DNA from: Tipula vernalis | Taxonomy: Eukaryota > Arthropoda > Insecta > Diptera > Tipulidae | Reading direction: 5' to 3' | DNA length: 64,000 nucleotides | NCBI GenBank assembly: GCA_958295665.1 | Contig: OY282560.1 | Span: 265,408,641-265,472,640 of the forward strand | Shown: positions 21,487 to 29,449 of the stretch, piece after piece | Numbering within the stretch: the first letter of the stretch is position 1 | How the letters are laid out: the number at the start of each line of letters is the position of its first letter | The notes under the pieces: generated by a model | Databases searched by the model: none | The model's input: the letters and a program-made list of their open reading frames with translations, nothing else | What the model was told of the DNA's origin: nothing | Position numbers and translations under genes: made by a program

Positions 21487-22006
21487 ATGGCCGTGTGTGT
21501 GGGTGGTTATTCGCCATAATAATTTTATGCTTCACTTATACAAAGAATTAAATATTCAACATTTATTTTATAATGCTTTTATTTATGTTTCGGAATTCTT
21601 TCTTTTTATTTAGCATAATTTTATTTCTTTTTAAAGATTTACAATTTATTTTGTATAAATCTTTATTTAGCTTTATTCACTTACTGGCCTCATATATAAC
21701 GGCTCAGTAAAAGCTAGTAGTTAATATTTTTAATTTTAATATCAATTATTTATTGAATATTGTTTTTTATTGCATAGGAAAATTCCTTTTATATGAATTC
21801 TCCCTTTGTTTTTGCAGCTCATACTACGATAGCGTAAATTTAGTGAACTCGTATTTTTAGCATTTTGATTTATAGTTCAGAATGCTCATAACTAGAGGTC
21901 ACGCGGAATAATTTAGGAGAATAAAATGCTTGTTATAGTTTAGTACATTTTAATTTGTTTATTTTTGAACTGTCATTTTCTGTCAGTGCAATTAGTGAAC
22001 GCCACA
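21487..22006 (-). repeat. Gypsy 5' LTR (520 bp)
   Basis: Same ends as 16209-16771 but lacking the extra 34-bp hairpin-bearing segment and the 9-bp GTGAAATTA repeat. Followed directly by the GTCTT duplication and the resumed BEL-2 integrase frame. Confidence 0.92.
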
Positions 22007-22011
22007 GTCTT

Positions 22012-22355
22012 GTTGGCAGATGTTGCAACAGATGTTCCAACACTTTGCTAGAAGATGGCAATCAGAATACCTCACAATCTTAAACAGTTTGTCAAAGTGG
22101 CGGCTAAAACGAAACAACATGAAAATAGGCGATTTAGTAGTATTGAAAGATGACAACGTTCCCCCAGGACAATGGGCATTGGGTCGTATTTCCGAAATTC
22201 ATCCGGGCCGAGACGAAATTGTCCGTGTGGTAACAATTAAAACTTCGAAAGGGTTACTAAAGCGACCAATCACTAAAATATGCTTGTTACCAATAATTGA
22301 CTCATCCAATTCGTCAACCGCGGCGACATGTTGGGAATCATCGAAACTCCAGTAA
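22012..22355 (+). pseudogene. BEL-2 integrase C-terminus (DUF5641)
   Basis: Resumes after the Gypsy insertion: FARRWQSEYLTILNSLSKW, then GDLVVLKDDNVPPGQWALGR, RDEIVRVVTIKTSKG and RPITKICLLP, the DUF5641 module at the end of BEL/Pao Pol. This part is uninterrupted and its stop at 22353-22355 falls 27 bases inside the 3' LTR. Confidence 0.92.
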
Positions 22356-23031
22356 ATATTAATGACGAGATCTAAAACGGAAAAGAAAACATGAAAGAAT
22401 CGCGTTCAAATAAACCTACAATTTTGTCTAAACTTATCTGACCAACAGCTGATGTGTAGTATCCAAATATACACCGGCGTCATCAATATTTTGTTGTAGT
22501 TCATACCTGCAAGAAATAATATTTGAAACTCCATTTAGTGATTAAACCATTTGTATTATATAAATTCTATTTACTTACCTAATTATTAGAACACTTAACT
22601 TTGATTATAAATTAATTTAATTGCAACACAACAATTTTCATTGTTTGTTGACATTCTATCAATTAATTATATTGTATAATTTGACAGACAGTAATTTCAT
22701 GGCAACACAAATTTAATAAGCACACTGTAAATTCTATGTTCTATATTTAGAGCGTGAATTAATATATCGATTCATAGATGACACTGTCATAAATTATTTC
22801 ATTTATATTTTGTATAGCAAATCTTTGGATATGACAGCTAACAATTTTTTGGAATCGTCAATCTTATTTCAACAGCGATACGAGCAAGAAGCAAATTACA
22901 AAATTAAAATATCAATTGTAAATTTAAAATAAATAATAAAGTTTATCAAAATAAATAATAGTGTTTGGATTTTCACTGCACCTACGTGGAAATCGTGCTA
23001 AATAAATTAAATTGAAGCGAGTTATCGAACA
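22329..23031 (+). repeat. BEL-2 3' LTR (703 bp)
   Basis: Starts TGTTGGGAATCATCG, ends TATCGAACA, followed by CCCAG at 23032-23036. Nearly identical to 9128-9837 apart from a 7-bp deletion and about five substitutions. Confidence 0.95.
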
Positions 23032-23195
23032 CCCAGCTTGGTTTTAAAAAAAATAGCGTCCGGCTACTCCAACAGCTCAAAAACCACACCAAGCAATCAC
23101 TTTATGTGGATGCATCGGTTTTTACATTGTTTCACGTAGATTTTTTTCAGCCCAGATTCAACTATAAGCGTATTTTGTTGACCAAAATTTAATTC
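23032..23195 (-). pseudogene. Tc1/mariner transposase remnant, 5' piece
   Basis: The minus strand reads IWAEKNLRETM, then KPMHPHKVIAWCGF and AVGVAGRYFF, matching the NCRIW.EENP...HP.KVTVWCG...GGVIGPYFF stretch that precedes the second catalytic Asp in Tc1/mariner transposases. Several Trp/Glu positions have become TGA or TAA stops and there is a 1-base shift near 23165. It is the upstream part of the gene continued at 9127-9018 and 2056-1975. Confidence 0.82.
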
Positions 23196-23500
23196 GAATT
23201 ATTTTGGGTTATTTTTCCAAGAAAATAGCCAATTGGATTTAATTGACAAAATCCAACCTTTCGAAATAAAATATAAATTTAACATGTATTATGACTCTGG
23301 TGGCAATTATCATAATCAAGAATTAGAATTATGTTTAAATAAACCAAATTTTTTTTTGGGTTAATGTTATTCTTGCGGGGATTTATCCTACGCAAATGTT
23401 GTTGTAAATTTGTCATGGAAATACGCTAAATGTTCACCCAGCTCATAATTTGCTTTATCGCTAAAGATGACTTTGTTGAAAAAATTCGTATTTTCAAGTT
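23196..23500. other. AT-rich spacer
   Basis: No recognisable coding or repeat signature; probably the decayed 5' part of the mariner relic or pre-existing DNA. Confidence 0.35.
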
Positions 23501-24170
23501 TTTTTTAGTGAAACTTTTTTAGGCAGGAATATTGTTAGTTGGTCGGTCTCTAATAGGCTCGTTTTAAATGCGAATAAATCTCAGTCGATTTTAATTTATA
23601 AGAAACCGTTAGATACTTCGTCCTTTCCTGGTATTTTTCCCCAGGGTTCCCTAATTAAATATTCAAATACTGTTAGTGATTTATGCTTAGTTATTAATAA
23701 AACTCTTACTTGGGGTGACCATTTATTTAGTATTAGTAAGATGATCTTTGGCATGCTCTTTGTACTAAGTAGTAGAATTTTCTGATAGTCAGTTTAGGAA
23801 ACAACTGTTTTTGTCTTATCTATTTACTCATTTTATTTACGGTGACAGTTTTATTCGGTATACTTCAAGAAAATATGAATGTTCTCCAAAAATGTTTCAA
23901 TGCTTGTACTAAGTTTATTTTGATATTAGGAACTTCGATGATATTTCTGCCTACTCTAGCCTTGTTTTAGAATGAAGTTTATCTATTGATTACGAATTTT
24001 GCGTTTGTCTTTTTATTTTTAAACTTCTCAAAGCTATGGAGCCTTGTTATCTATTTAGGAAATTACTGTTTAGTAAGTTTCATTGCTCTAACTTCCGCCC
24101 AATTCCGACCAAAAATTGTTGTAGGTCGTTAAACAAATCCTTTTATGTTAGGGGAGTTTCCAGTATATAT
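23501..24170 (+). pseudogene. Jockey-clade-like reverse transcriptase, C-terminal remnant
   Basis: Plus-strand translation shows SNRLVLNANKSQSILIYKK and later SDLCLVINKTLTWGDHL, the RT thumb signature of jockey-like non-LTR elements, then scattered matches with stops and shifts (for example a Cys/Asn-rich FNACTKF-like stretch). It ends with the open piece MEPCYLFRKLLFSKFHCSNF...SFYVRGVSSIY (24036-24170), matching the C-terminal EPxYLFxxL...R...FxVRG..LYN pattern. No poly(A) tail is visible because PIF-like sequence follows immediately. This is a dead 5'-truncated copy. Confidence 0.78.
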
Positions 24171-24179
24171 AGTACCACA

Positions 24180-24475
24180 ATCAATATGGAACCAGAAAAT
24201 GTAGAGAAAGTTTTAACTACAATAGCTTTACATAATTTTATTAAATTAAGCAACGAGGCAAAAACATATACTTACACTACACCCGCAACATTTATTGACT
24301 GGGAGGACTCAGACCATAACATACACTCTGGTACATGAAAAATGACGTAAATCAGCAATTAAGACCTGTCCGGATGGGGTCAAATAACGCATCTAGAACG
24401 GAATTTCCATTGAGAGATGTTCTCAATGATTATTTTATTAATGAAGGTGCCATAAGCTTTCAACATGAGCGATGT
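24180..24475 (+). pseudogene. PIF/Harbinger transposase, C-terminal remnant
   Basis: Reads INMEPENVEKVLTTIALHNF, which corresponds to the DDE_Tnp_4 C-terminal motif (I...P..V...V.....LHN), followed by FIDWEDSDHN. A 1-base loss near 24337 shifts the frame, after which RTEFPLRDVLNDYFINEGAI continues in the next frame; the pattern R...FR...DYF...GAV.WQ is the usual end of these transposases. The catalytic DDE residues lie upstream and are absent. It converges tail to tail with the MADF-BESS fragment at 24500. Confidence 0.75.
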
Positions 24476-24499
24476 TGATAAAATTATTTGAAATTTTAT

Positions 24500-25110
24500 T
24501 AATCATCCTCTAAATCTTTCTTTACTTGTTCCAGCATCGCAATTTCAAATTTTAACTTTGCCGTCGACGACATTTTTGTCATTTCGAATTTTATTGATTC
24601 TAAAAAATGTTGATCCGCCGGGGTCTCCTGCTAGAGATTCGTATTTTTTAGCAATTTTTGATAAAGTGTTCATAAACATCTCATCGATTTGCGGATTTCG
24701 CCGTTTTGTTTTAGGTGGTGCATTTAACGGGGTTGATGTGCTACCCGAATCAAAATGAGAGGAACTCGACCAATCGTCTTCAATTAAAAATTCGGGGCCA
24801 GCTATTTCCCGGTAATCTAAAATTAATTCACAGTAATCGATAGGTAATTCTAAGTAAATCAATATTGTTCGTTTGAATACGTACCTTCGGGGCTTCACAT
24901 AGTCACCCAAAAATGTCAAAAATGGGTAAAGTGCCCACAGTTTTTTATTCACTGCTGGTGAGCCGGACGCCTGACCAAATTTTTTTTTCTTTATTATATT
25001 TGTCCCTGAGGTATTAATTATTTATTTTATTACCATCAATACCAAATTTGGTCTTTTCTCTTATAGTATGTATATAGCTCTGGGAACTTTTTTATTTCTT
25101 CTCATAATCC
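24500..25110 (-). pseudogene. MADF-BESS type protein remnant (PIF/Harbinger partner)
   Basis: Minus strand: EEIKKFPELYTYYKRK near 25105 matches the first MADF helix. LRDKYNKEKK near 24990 and VNKKLWALYPFLTFLGDYVK (24955-24895) match the rest. The open piece 24952-24545 then has an acidic Ser-rich linker and a BESS-like C-terminus (IDEMFMNTLSKIAKKYESL). The last residues, ending AMLEQVKKDLEDD near 24500, lie in another frame after a 1-base shift at about 24547. A segment of the domain between the first and last helix is missing. Such two-gene pairs, DDE transposase plus Myb/MADF protein, are standard in PIF/Harbinger elements, where the second protein helps DNA binding and nuclear entry. Confidence 0.68.
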
Positions 25111-26975
25111 ATTTTTAACTTTATTTATTATATTGTGTATTTAATAAGAAGTTATTTTGTTCTTATCTTTATTTTTTTTATGCACTTACAGTCACAACTT
25201 TCAATAAATTTTGTTTACATACAACAAACGTCAAAATTAATTTATTGAGGTTATGGTTTAAATTTTTATTGAAATTTCATCAAAACTTTCGGTTTGTTTC
25301 GTGTTCGAACTTAACATTGTTCCAATGTTTGCGGTTTTCCATATATTTTGACATATCCTACTTACAAGGCGGAACAAAACGAAACCTATGTGCCTCAAGC
25401 TTTACATCTTGGAAGGGAAGTTGTTGCCATAAAGTAGTGTAAAACATTTTAACTTTAAGCAAGCGTCAAATGAAAAATTTACAGAAAATCAAAAAACTGA
25501 CAAACGATAAAATTACAACCAATCGATTTACTGAATTGTTTGATATTTTATTGAACTACACATATATGTATATAATTAACTTACTATAGCGATTTGTATA
25601 TGTGAATGTCCCAATGTTAAACAAATGATCTAACATCGAAAAACATTTGGTCTCTTCTCACAAACTGATAAATTTAAAAAATTCGTTGGACAACAAACAT
25701 ACTATAAAGTAGAATTTCCAATCCCAATTATTTTCATATTTTTGCCATTAAACTAAACTTTTATTATTATTTTTCCTAAAATGTTGTTATTTTTCCATTA
25801 CCGAAGAGCAACAAGGAAAATTAAAAGTAAACTGAAACAAAACAGAAAAAATAGATAAATATAAAAAATTAAATTTAAATTTTTACAGTGTTAGTTTTTC
25901 CCATCCATAGATAGATATACAATCTAATAGAAAATTTTGATAAATACAATTTAAATTGTTTTACTATTTTATTCAGGATGGTGGAAATCCATTTCCAGAT
26001 TAAATTTTTTTATCCAGTGTGTTTTTTAGTCTCATTTTTTTAAATTGCTGTTGTTTCGTTACAACTACTAAAACTATTTTTTTTATTTTTGTTACTTTAA
26101 CGAAAGTATCTATTTTATTTTTATTTTTTGGTCGTTACAGATTAATATATTCGATTGCTATTAAACGCTTTTATGGATTTGCACTGTTAGTGCAATGGTA
26201 AGTTGATATTGTCCAAGGGTGTTTTTAAATATCGATTTATTTAGAATATACATTGAGAACGTCGAAAAGCGATTAGAGTTATAAACGGACGAGGGGCTTA
26301 ATTACGTATTATACATACAAGTAAAGCAAATAGTTCGGAGGTTGAGGAACTGCATACACGACTAGATATCTTCTTTATTCAAATTTTTAAAGCCGTTTTA
26401 AAGTTTTATTTTTTCTTTCCTCGACAATCGTGAAATAACAATTGTGTTTGTACGAGTAGGTTCAAGTTTATTTATATCAAATTTACAGTTGTTTTAGTTT
26501 TTTACTTCAATTGTTTTTAAAATTTATTGTCGTTTTACCTTTCACGTTTCCCTTAACATCTTACTTACAGTGTGTCTGCGTAAGACAACAAAATTTGTTA
26601 GTTTGTACTTGTTTAAAATCTTAAACTTTAAAACAAAATTGGTGTTATTGAGATGTGGTATTAGTAAAAAAATATAGTGGTAGAGCTTTTGTGTATAGTA
26701 AAACTATTGCTATGTGGGCTTGGTTCCTATTAACGCGGAAATTACCAAACCCGTGTTCCTAAATGAAAAGAGAATTGTTGAATTCGATTAAAAGTATTAC
26801 TATTAATATATTTCTTTTTTTTTATATTTATTTTTGTAAAAGCCATGTAGTATTAAGATTTTTCTAAGACAGCACAGTCCATATCGGCGCCGACATATCG
26901 GTCTCGTGTCGACTAGTGGATAAACGGCCTTACTCATTACGAAATTTATTCATTACACGCGCACACATTTAGGTT
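25111..26975. other. AT-rich stretch without recognised features
   Basis: No protein motif, terminal repeat or tandem structure that I can support. Short frames (25245-25442, 26019-26201 plus) are low-complexity, Phe/Leu-rich and look like chance. Confidence 0.45.
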
Positions 26976-27325
26976 CACCCAAAATGTCACGACATTCACC
27001 CCATTTAAAAAGACCATCCAGCAATGATCAATCATTACCCGTTTCAGGGCATACTCGCGAGCTATCTAATAATTGGACTGACACATTATGAAATATAATA
27101 AATCGACGACACCACCTCTTAGCTCGGACGAGGATAGTGATCATATAAATATCGATAAATTGAAAACTAATCGAAATAAGACAGCACAAAGGTGAGACTA
27201 GAACCTGACTAGACATCCTAGTTAAGATTTTAATATAATTTTGCTTTGATTTACAGGAATCAACAGCAGAAAGAGCATTTGGAGTTGCCTCTGTGTCTGT
27301 GTACAATTGGATTTGAAAAATGCAC
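26976..27325 (+). other. Possible degenerate transposase N-terminus with an intron-like gap
   Basis: After an ATG at 26983 (MSRHSPHLKRPSSNDQS, then NNWTD) a stop follows at 27088. A second frame (27088 on) has STTPPLSSDEDSD and KTNRNKTAQR, then AG|GTGAGA near 27191 and a pyrimidine-poor but usable TTTACAG at 27257. What follows reads STAERAFGVASVSVYNW, a helix-turn-helix-like pattern seen at the N-termini of insect transposases and Psq-like proteins. The pieces do not form one frame. I regard it as a relic and cannot name the family. Confidence 0.3.
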
Positions 27326-27405
27326 CCATTTCCACGCGTCCCGAGTGGGGAAGGGTGCGTCGCGCGTTTTTTTTCTTGTGGTGTCCCCAGTAGGTCTAAT
27401 CCACA

Positions 27406-28371
27406 TTATATTTCAATAATTTTATAATTTTTAGTACATTGTGTCCCGCACAATCTCCATAAAAACATTAATGGGTCTTCTTTTCGGCTTTTAATCGTTT
27501 TTTTAAACATATATTCTGCCAAGAAATTAGAGTAGTCGGTTTGCCGGTTATACTCTGGTAATAACGCTTTAATTGACCTCCATGTAGCATCGATAGTGTT
27601 TGTGTGGACGCCAGTATCTTTATCGACAAATCCGATGCTGTGGTTTACCACCCAGTGATCGTATCCCTCGGCTTTTAAGCAATTGTAAGTGGCCCAGCCA
27701 TATTTTTTTTCTTAATGGTGTAAGTGTTTCGGTGTCTCTATATTCCACTTTTTCTAAAAAGCATCTCTTGCTGCTATGCTCAAGCCACCGAATACCCACT
27801 GACCATTTATGGGATGCCCCCGATGGTGCTTTCGTTTGCCGAATTGCGATTCGTCGATTTCGACAATAATTCTAGGGCCTCCGATCCATTGATCGGAATC
27901 TGCCATATATTTAACGGGCGTTTGTTTAACGAAGTGATTCCAATTCACTGCTGTATCGGACGCTATACCGTGCTCTCTATAAATGTCGGTAGCACCAACA
28001 TGGTTAAATATGTCAAATGTTAGCAGTATTATTCTTTCCATGGTCATTCTTGATTTGCTAAACCAAGAACCCTGGCGGATTGTCCTTGTACATCGAATCG
28101 AATTAACCATTTTTTGGCATCTCTACATCGAATTTTCAAGATTTGCGGTGTTTCGCTGTAACCTTATATCATTTCCACATTCAGGGCAATATACTGGGCT
28201 TTTTAATAAACCGCTCTCTAATAGGAAATTGAAAAACAATTCCTTTTCGATTATTAAAATCACTAAAAACGCTTTATTTATTACACCGGGTAGTACGAAA
28301 AAGCCACCATATCTTTGTAAAGCACATATTTTCTCTTGAAATTTTTCTATTGTCACGGTTATTTTCTCCAT
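27406..28371 (-). pseudogene. Merlin-type (IS1016/ISXO2-like) transposase remnant
   Basis: Three minus-strand pieces in order. 28371-28123: N-terminus ending in YCPECGNDI (first half of a zinc ribbon). 28110-27754: RQGSWFSKSRMTMERI, then IVEIDESQFGKRKHHRGHP and GQWVFGG, the first catalytic Asp block of the ISXO2/DDE family. 27651-27406: VVNHSIGFVDKDTGVHTNTI then DATWRSIKALLP, the last catalytic block, and the AEYMF tail. Between the second and third pieces the sequence is out of frame and too short, so the segment with the second catalytic Asp is lost. The residue normally Glu in NTIE is Asp here. In animals this fold belongs to Merlin DNA transposons. It is dead by frameshift and deletion. 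Confidence 0.8.
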
Positions 28372-28524
28372 TGTATTTTCTGAAATTTAGCAAATAATTA
28401 ATAATTTGGTAAAAACTTACCTGTGTTGTATGCAGAAAACTTTTTGAATGATAATAGTCAAACGTATTTTATGAAGGGGAAATTAAATTGACCAATACTA
28501 TGAATATGCTGTGAGTCAAATCAA

Positions 28525-28760
28525 GTTTAATCCGAGTTCTACTCCGTATATAGTGCATTTTTTAGAGTAGGGTTTAACTAGATCCTACAAATTTTTTCGG
28601 TCGAGTAGAATTAAACTTGGCTCCGTATATAGTAGGCGCTTTCAAGTCCGCCAACAGTTGGCAACATGTTGATAAAACGCATTGATTTTATTCAACATGT
28701 TACCAACTGTTGGCGGACCTGAAAGCGCCCAGTGAGAGTTAAACCTGGATTAAATTCGAT
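28525..28760. repeat. Foldback repeat with 43-44 bp arms
   Basis: Arms 28635-28677 and 28686-28729 are complementary with very few mismatches (GGCGCTTTCA...ATGTTGATAAAA) around an 8-base loop. Outside them lie further partly inverted blocks: AAGTTTAATCCGAGTTCTAC at 28526 against GTAGAATTAAACTT near 28605, and a related AGAGTTAAACCTGGATTAAA on the right at 28736. This looks like a short non-autonomous element with inverted repeats. No transposase is linked to it. Confidence 0.65.
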
Positions 28761-28972
28761 TCGATCGGATTCGACTCGCAGCTTATACATACTAATTTTC
28801 AATTCTAATTTAAAAAAAAACATTTATACCTAAATAAAATTTTTACAAACAAATTTGAATAAAATACTTACCTGTAGGAATTAAAATAACTAGAAAAGGA
28901 TACACGACAACGACTTCAACTTATTTCAGAAAAGGGAAATTTCCTTTTTCGTAAGAGAGGAAATAAAAGGGA

Positions 28973-29381
28973 TTTGTCTACGACTAACGTATAATAGTAT
29001 ACTCATTATACGTTTGTTTCTTCAATCATAATGATATCCATTATTCACTGCCAGTTTATCTAGTAGTCCCTTTTTACATTATTCACTACTATCAAATAAA
29101 AATTTCATTTTTGAAATTTTATCTAGTAGTCTCTTGCCATTTTCATTATTATTAAACTGAGACGTCAAAATGTCGACGGAAATTATTTTAGGTTTATTTA
29201 AAGGATTTGATAATAAAACACAATTTTTTATCGGTCGTGGACAAAGTATCGTATTTTACTCGCATATAATGGCTGTTATTCACTCAGATGATTTACGAAA
29301 CTCGCCTATCGGCTCGTATCGGTAAACTTCATCTTCGTGAATAACAGCTATCATTATATGCTTGTTGAATAATATACTATT
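28973..29381 (+). repeat. 409-bp dispersed repeat, copy A, with internal hairpin
   Basis: Closely similar over its length to 52636-53041 in the same orientation, with small indels. Near the right end GCATATAATGGCTGTTATTC (29262-29281) is complementary to GAATAACAGC...ATTATATGC (29339-29361), leaving a loop of about 55 bases. Both copies end AATAATATACTATT. No coding capacity. Probably a MITE or other non-autonomous element; its class is undetermined. Confidence 0.72.
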
Positions 29382-29449
29382 TTCAAATCGTCTTTTAACA
29401 TTCGGTGGAGATTTTTTAAACGGTGTTTTGCTTTTTTACATTTGGATGA

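Larger units (their letters stand above)
16209..22006 (-). mobile_element. Gypsy LTR retrotransposon (CsRn1-like), defective, inserted in BEL-2
   Basis: A minus-strand Gypsy element of 5798 bp, flanked by GTTCT-unrelated 5-bp repeats GTCTT (16204-16208, 22007-22011). With one GTCTT removed the BEL-2 integrase reads straight through (NRLS then CWQML), proving the boundaries. The 5' LTR is 21487-22006 and the 3' LTR 16209-16771. Gag has a C-x2-H-x9-C-x3-C cluster and the primer-binding site fits a tRNA-Trp type acceptor; both are described for the CsRn1 clade. Pol has two frameshifts and has lost the region between RNase H and the integrase finger, so the copy is dead. Confidence 0.92.
9128..23031 (+). 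mobile_element. BEL-2: BEL/Pao retrotransposon, defective, with nested insertions
   Basis: A plus-strand BEL/Pao element bounded by TG...CA LTRs (9128-9837 and 22329-23031) and flanked by CCCAG at 9123-9127 and 23032-23036. Removing the Gypsy insertion (16209-22006 plus duplication) and the retroposon insertion (14585-15706 plus duplication) leaves about 6.96 kb, a normal BEL size close to BEL-1. The LTRs differ by about five substitutions and one 7-bp indel. The coding region is broken at several places: one frameshift in gag, a stop in the zinc-knuckle region, a 4-bp frameshift before RT, and stops in the integrase. The exact TSD and the single PBS show that it is one element. Confidence 0.93.

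Noticed and set aside
20754..21519. Several 60-114 codon frames in the Gypsy leader on both strands
   Set aside because: They overlap each other in the 5' leader, have no motif, and are explained as chance frames in a low-stop region.
27406..28371. Bacterial insertion sequence (IS1016/ISXO2) or contamination
   Set aside because: Surrounding DNA is AT-rich insect-like with other eukaryotic transposons, and the same fold is known in animals as Merlin.
28973..29381. Helitron
   Set aside because: There is a hairpin near the 3' end, but its loop of about 55 bases is too long, and I see no CTRR end followed by T or a rolling-circle replicase.
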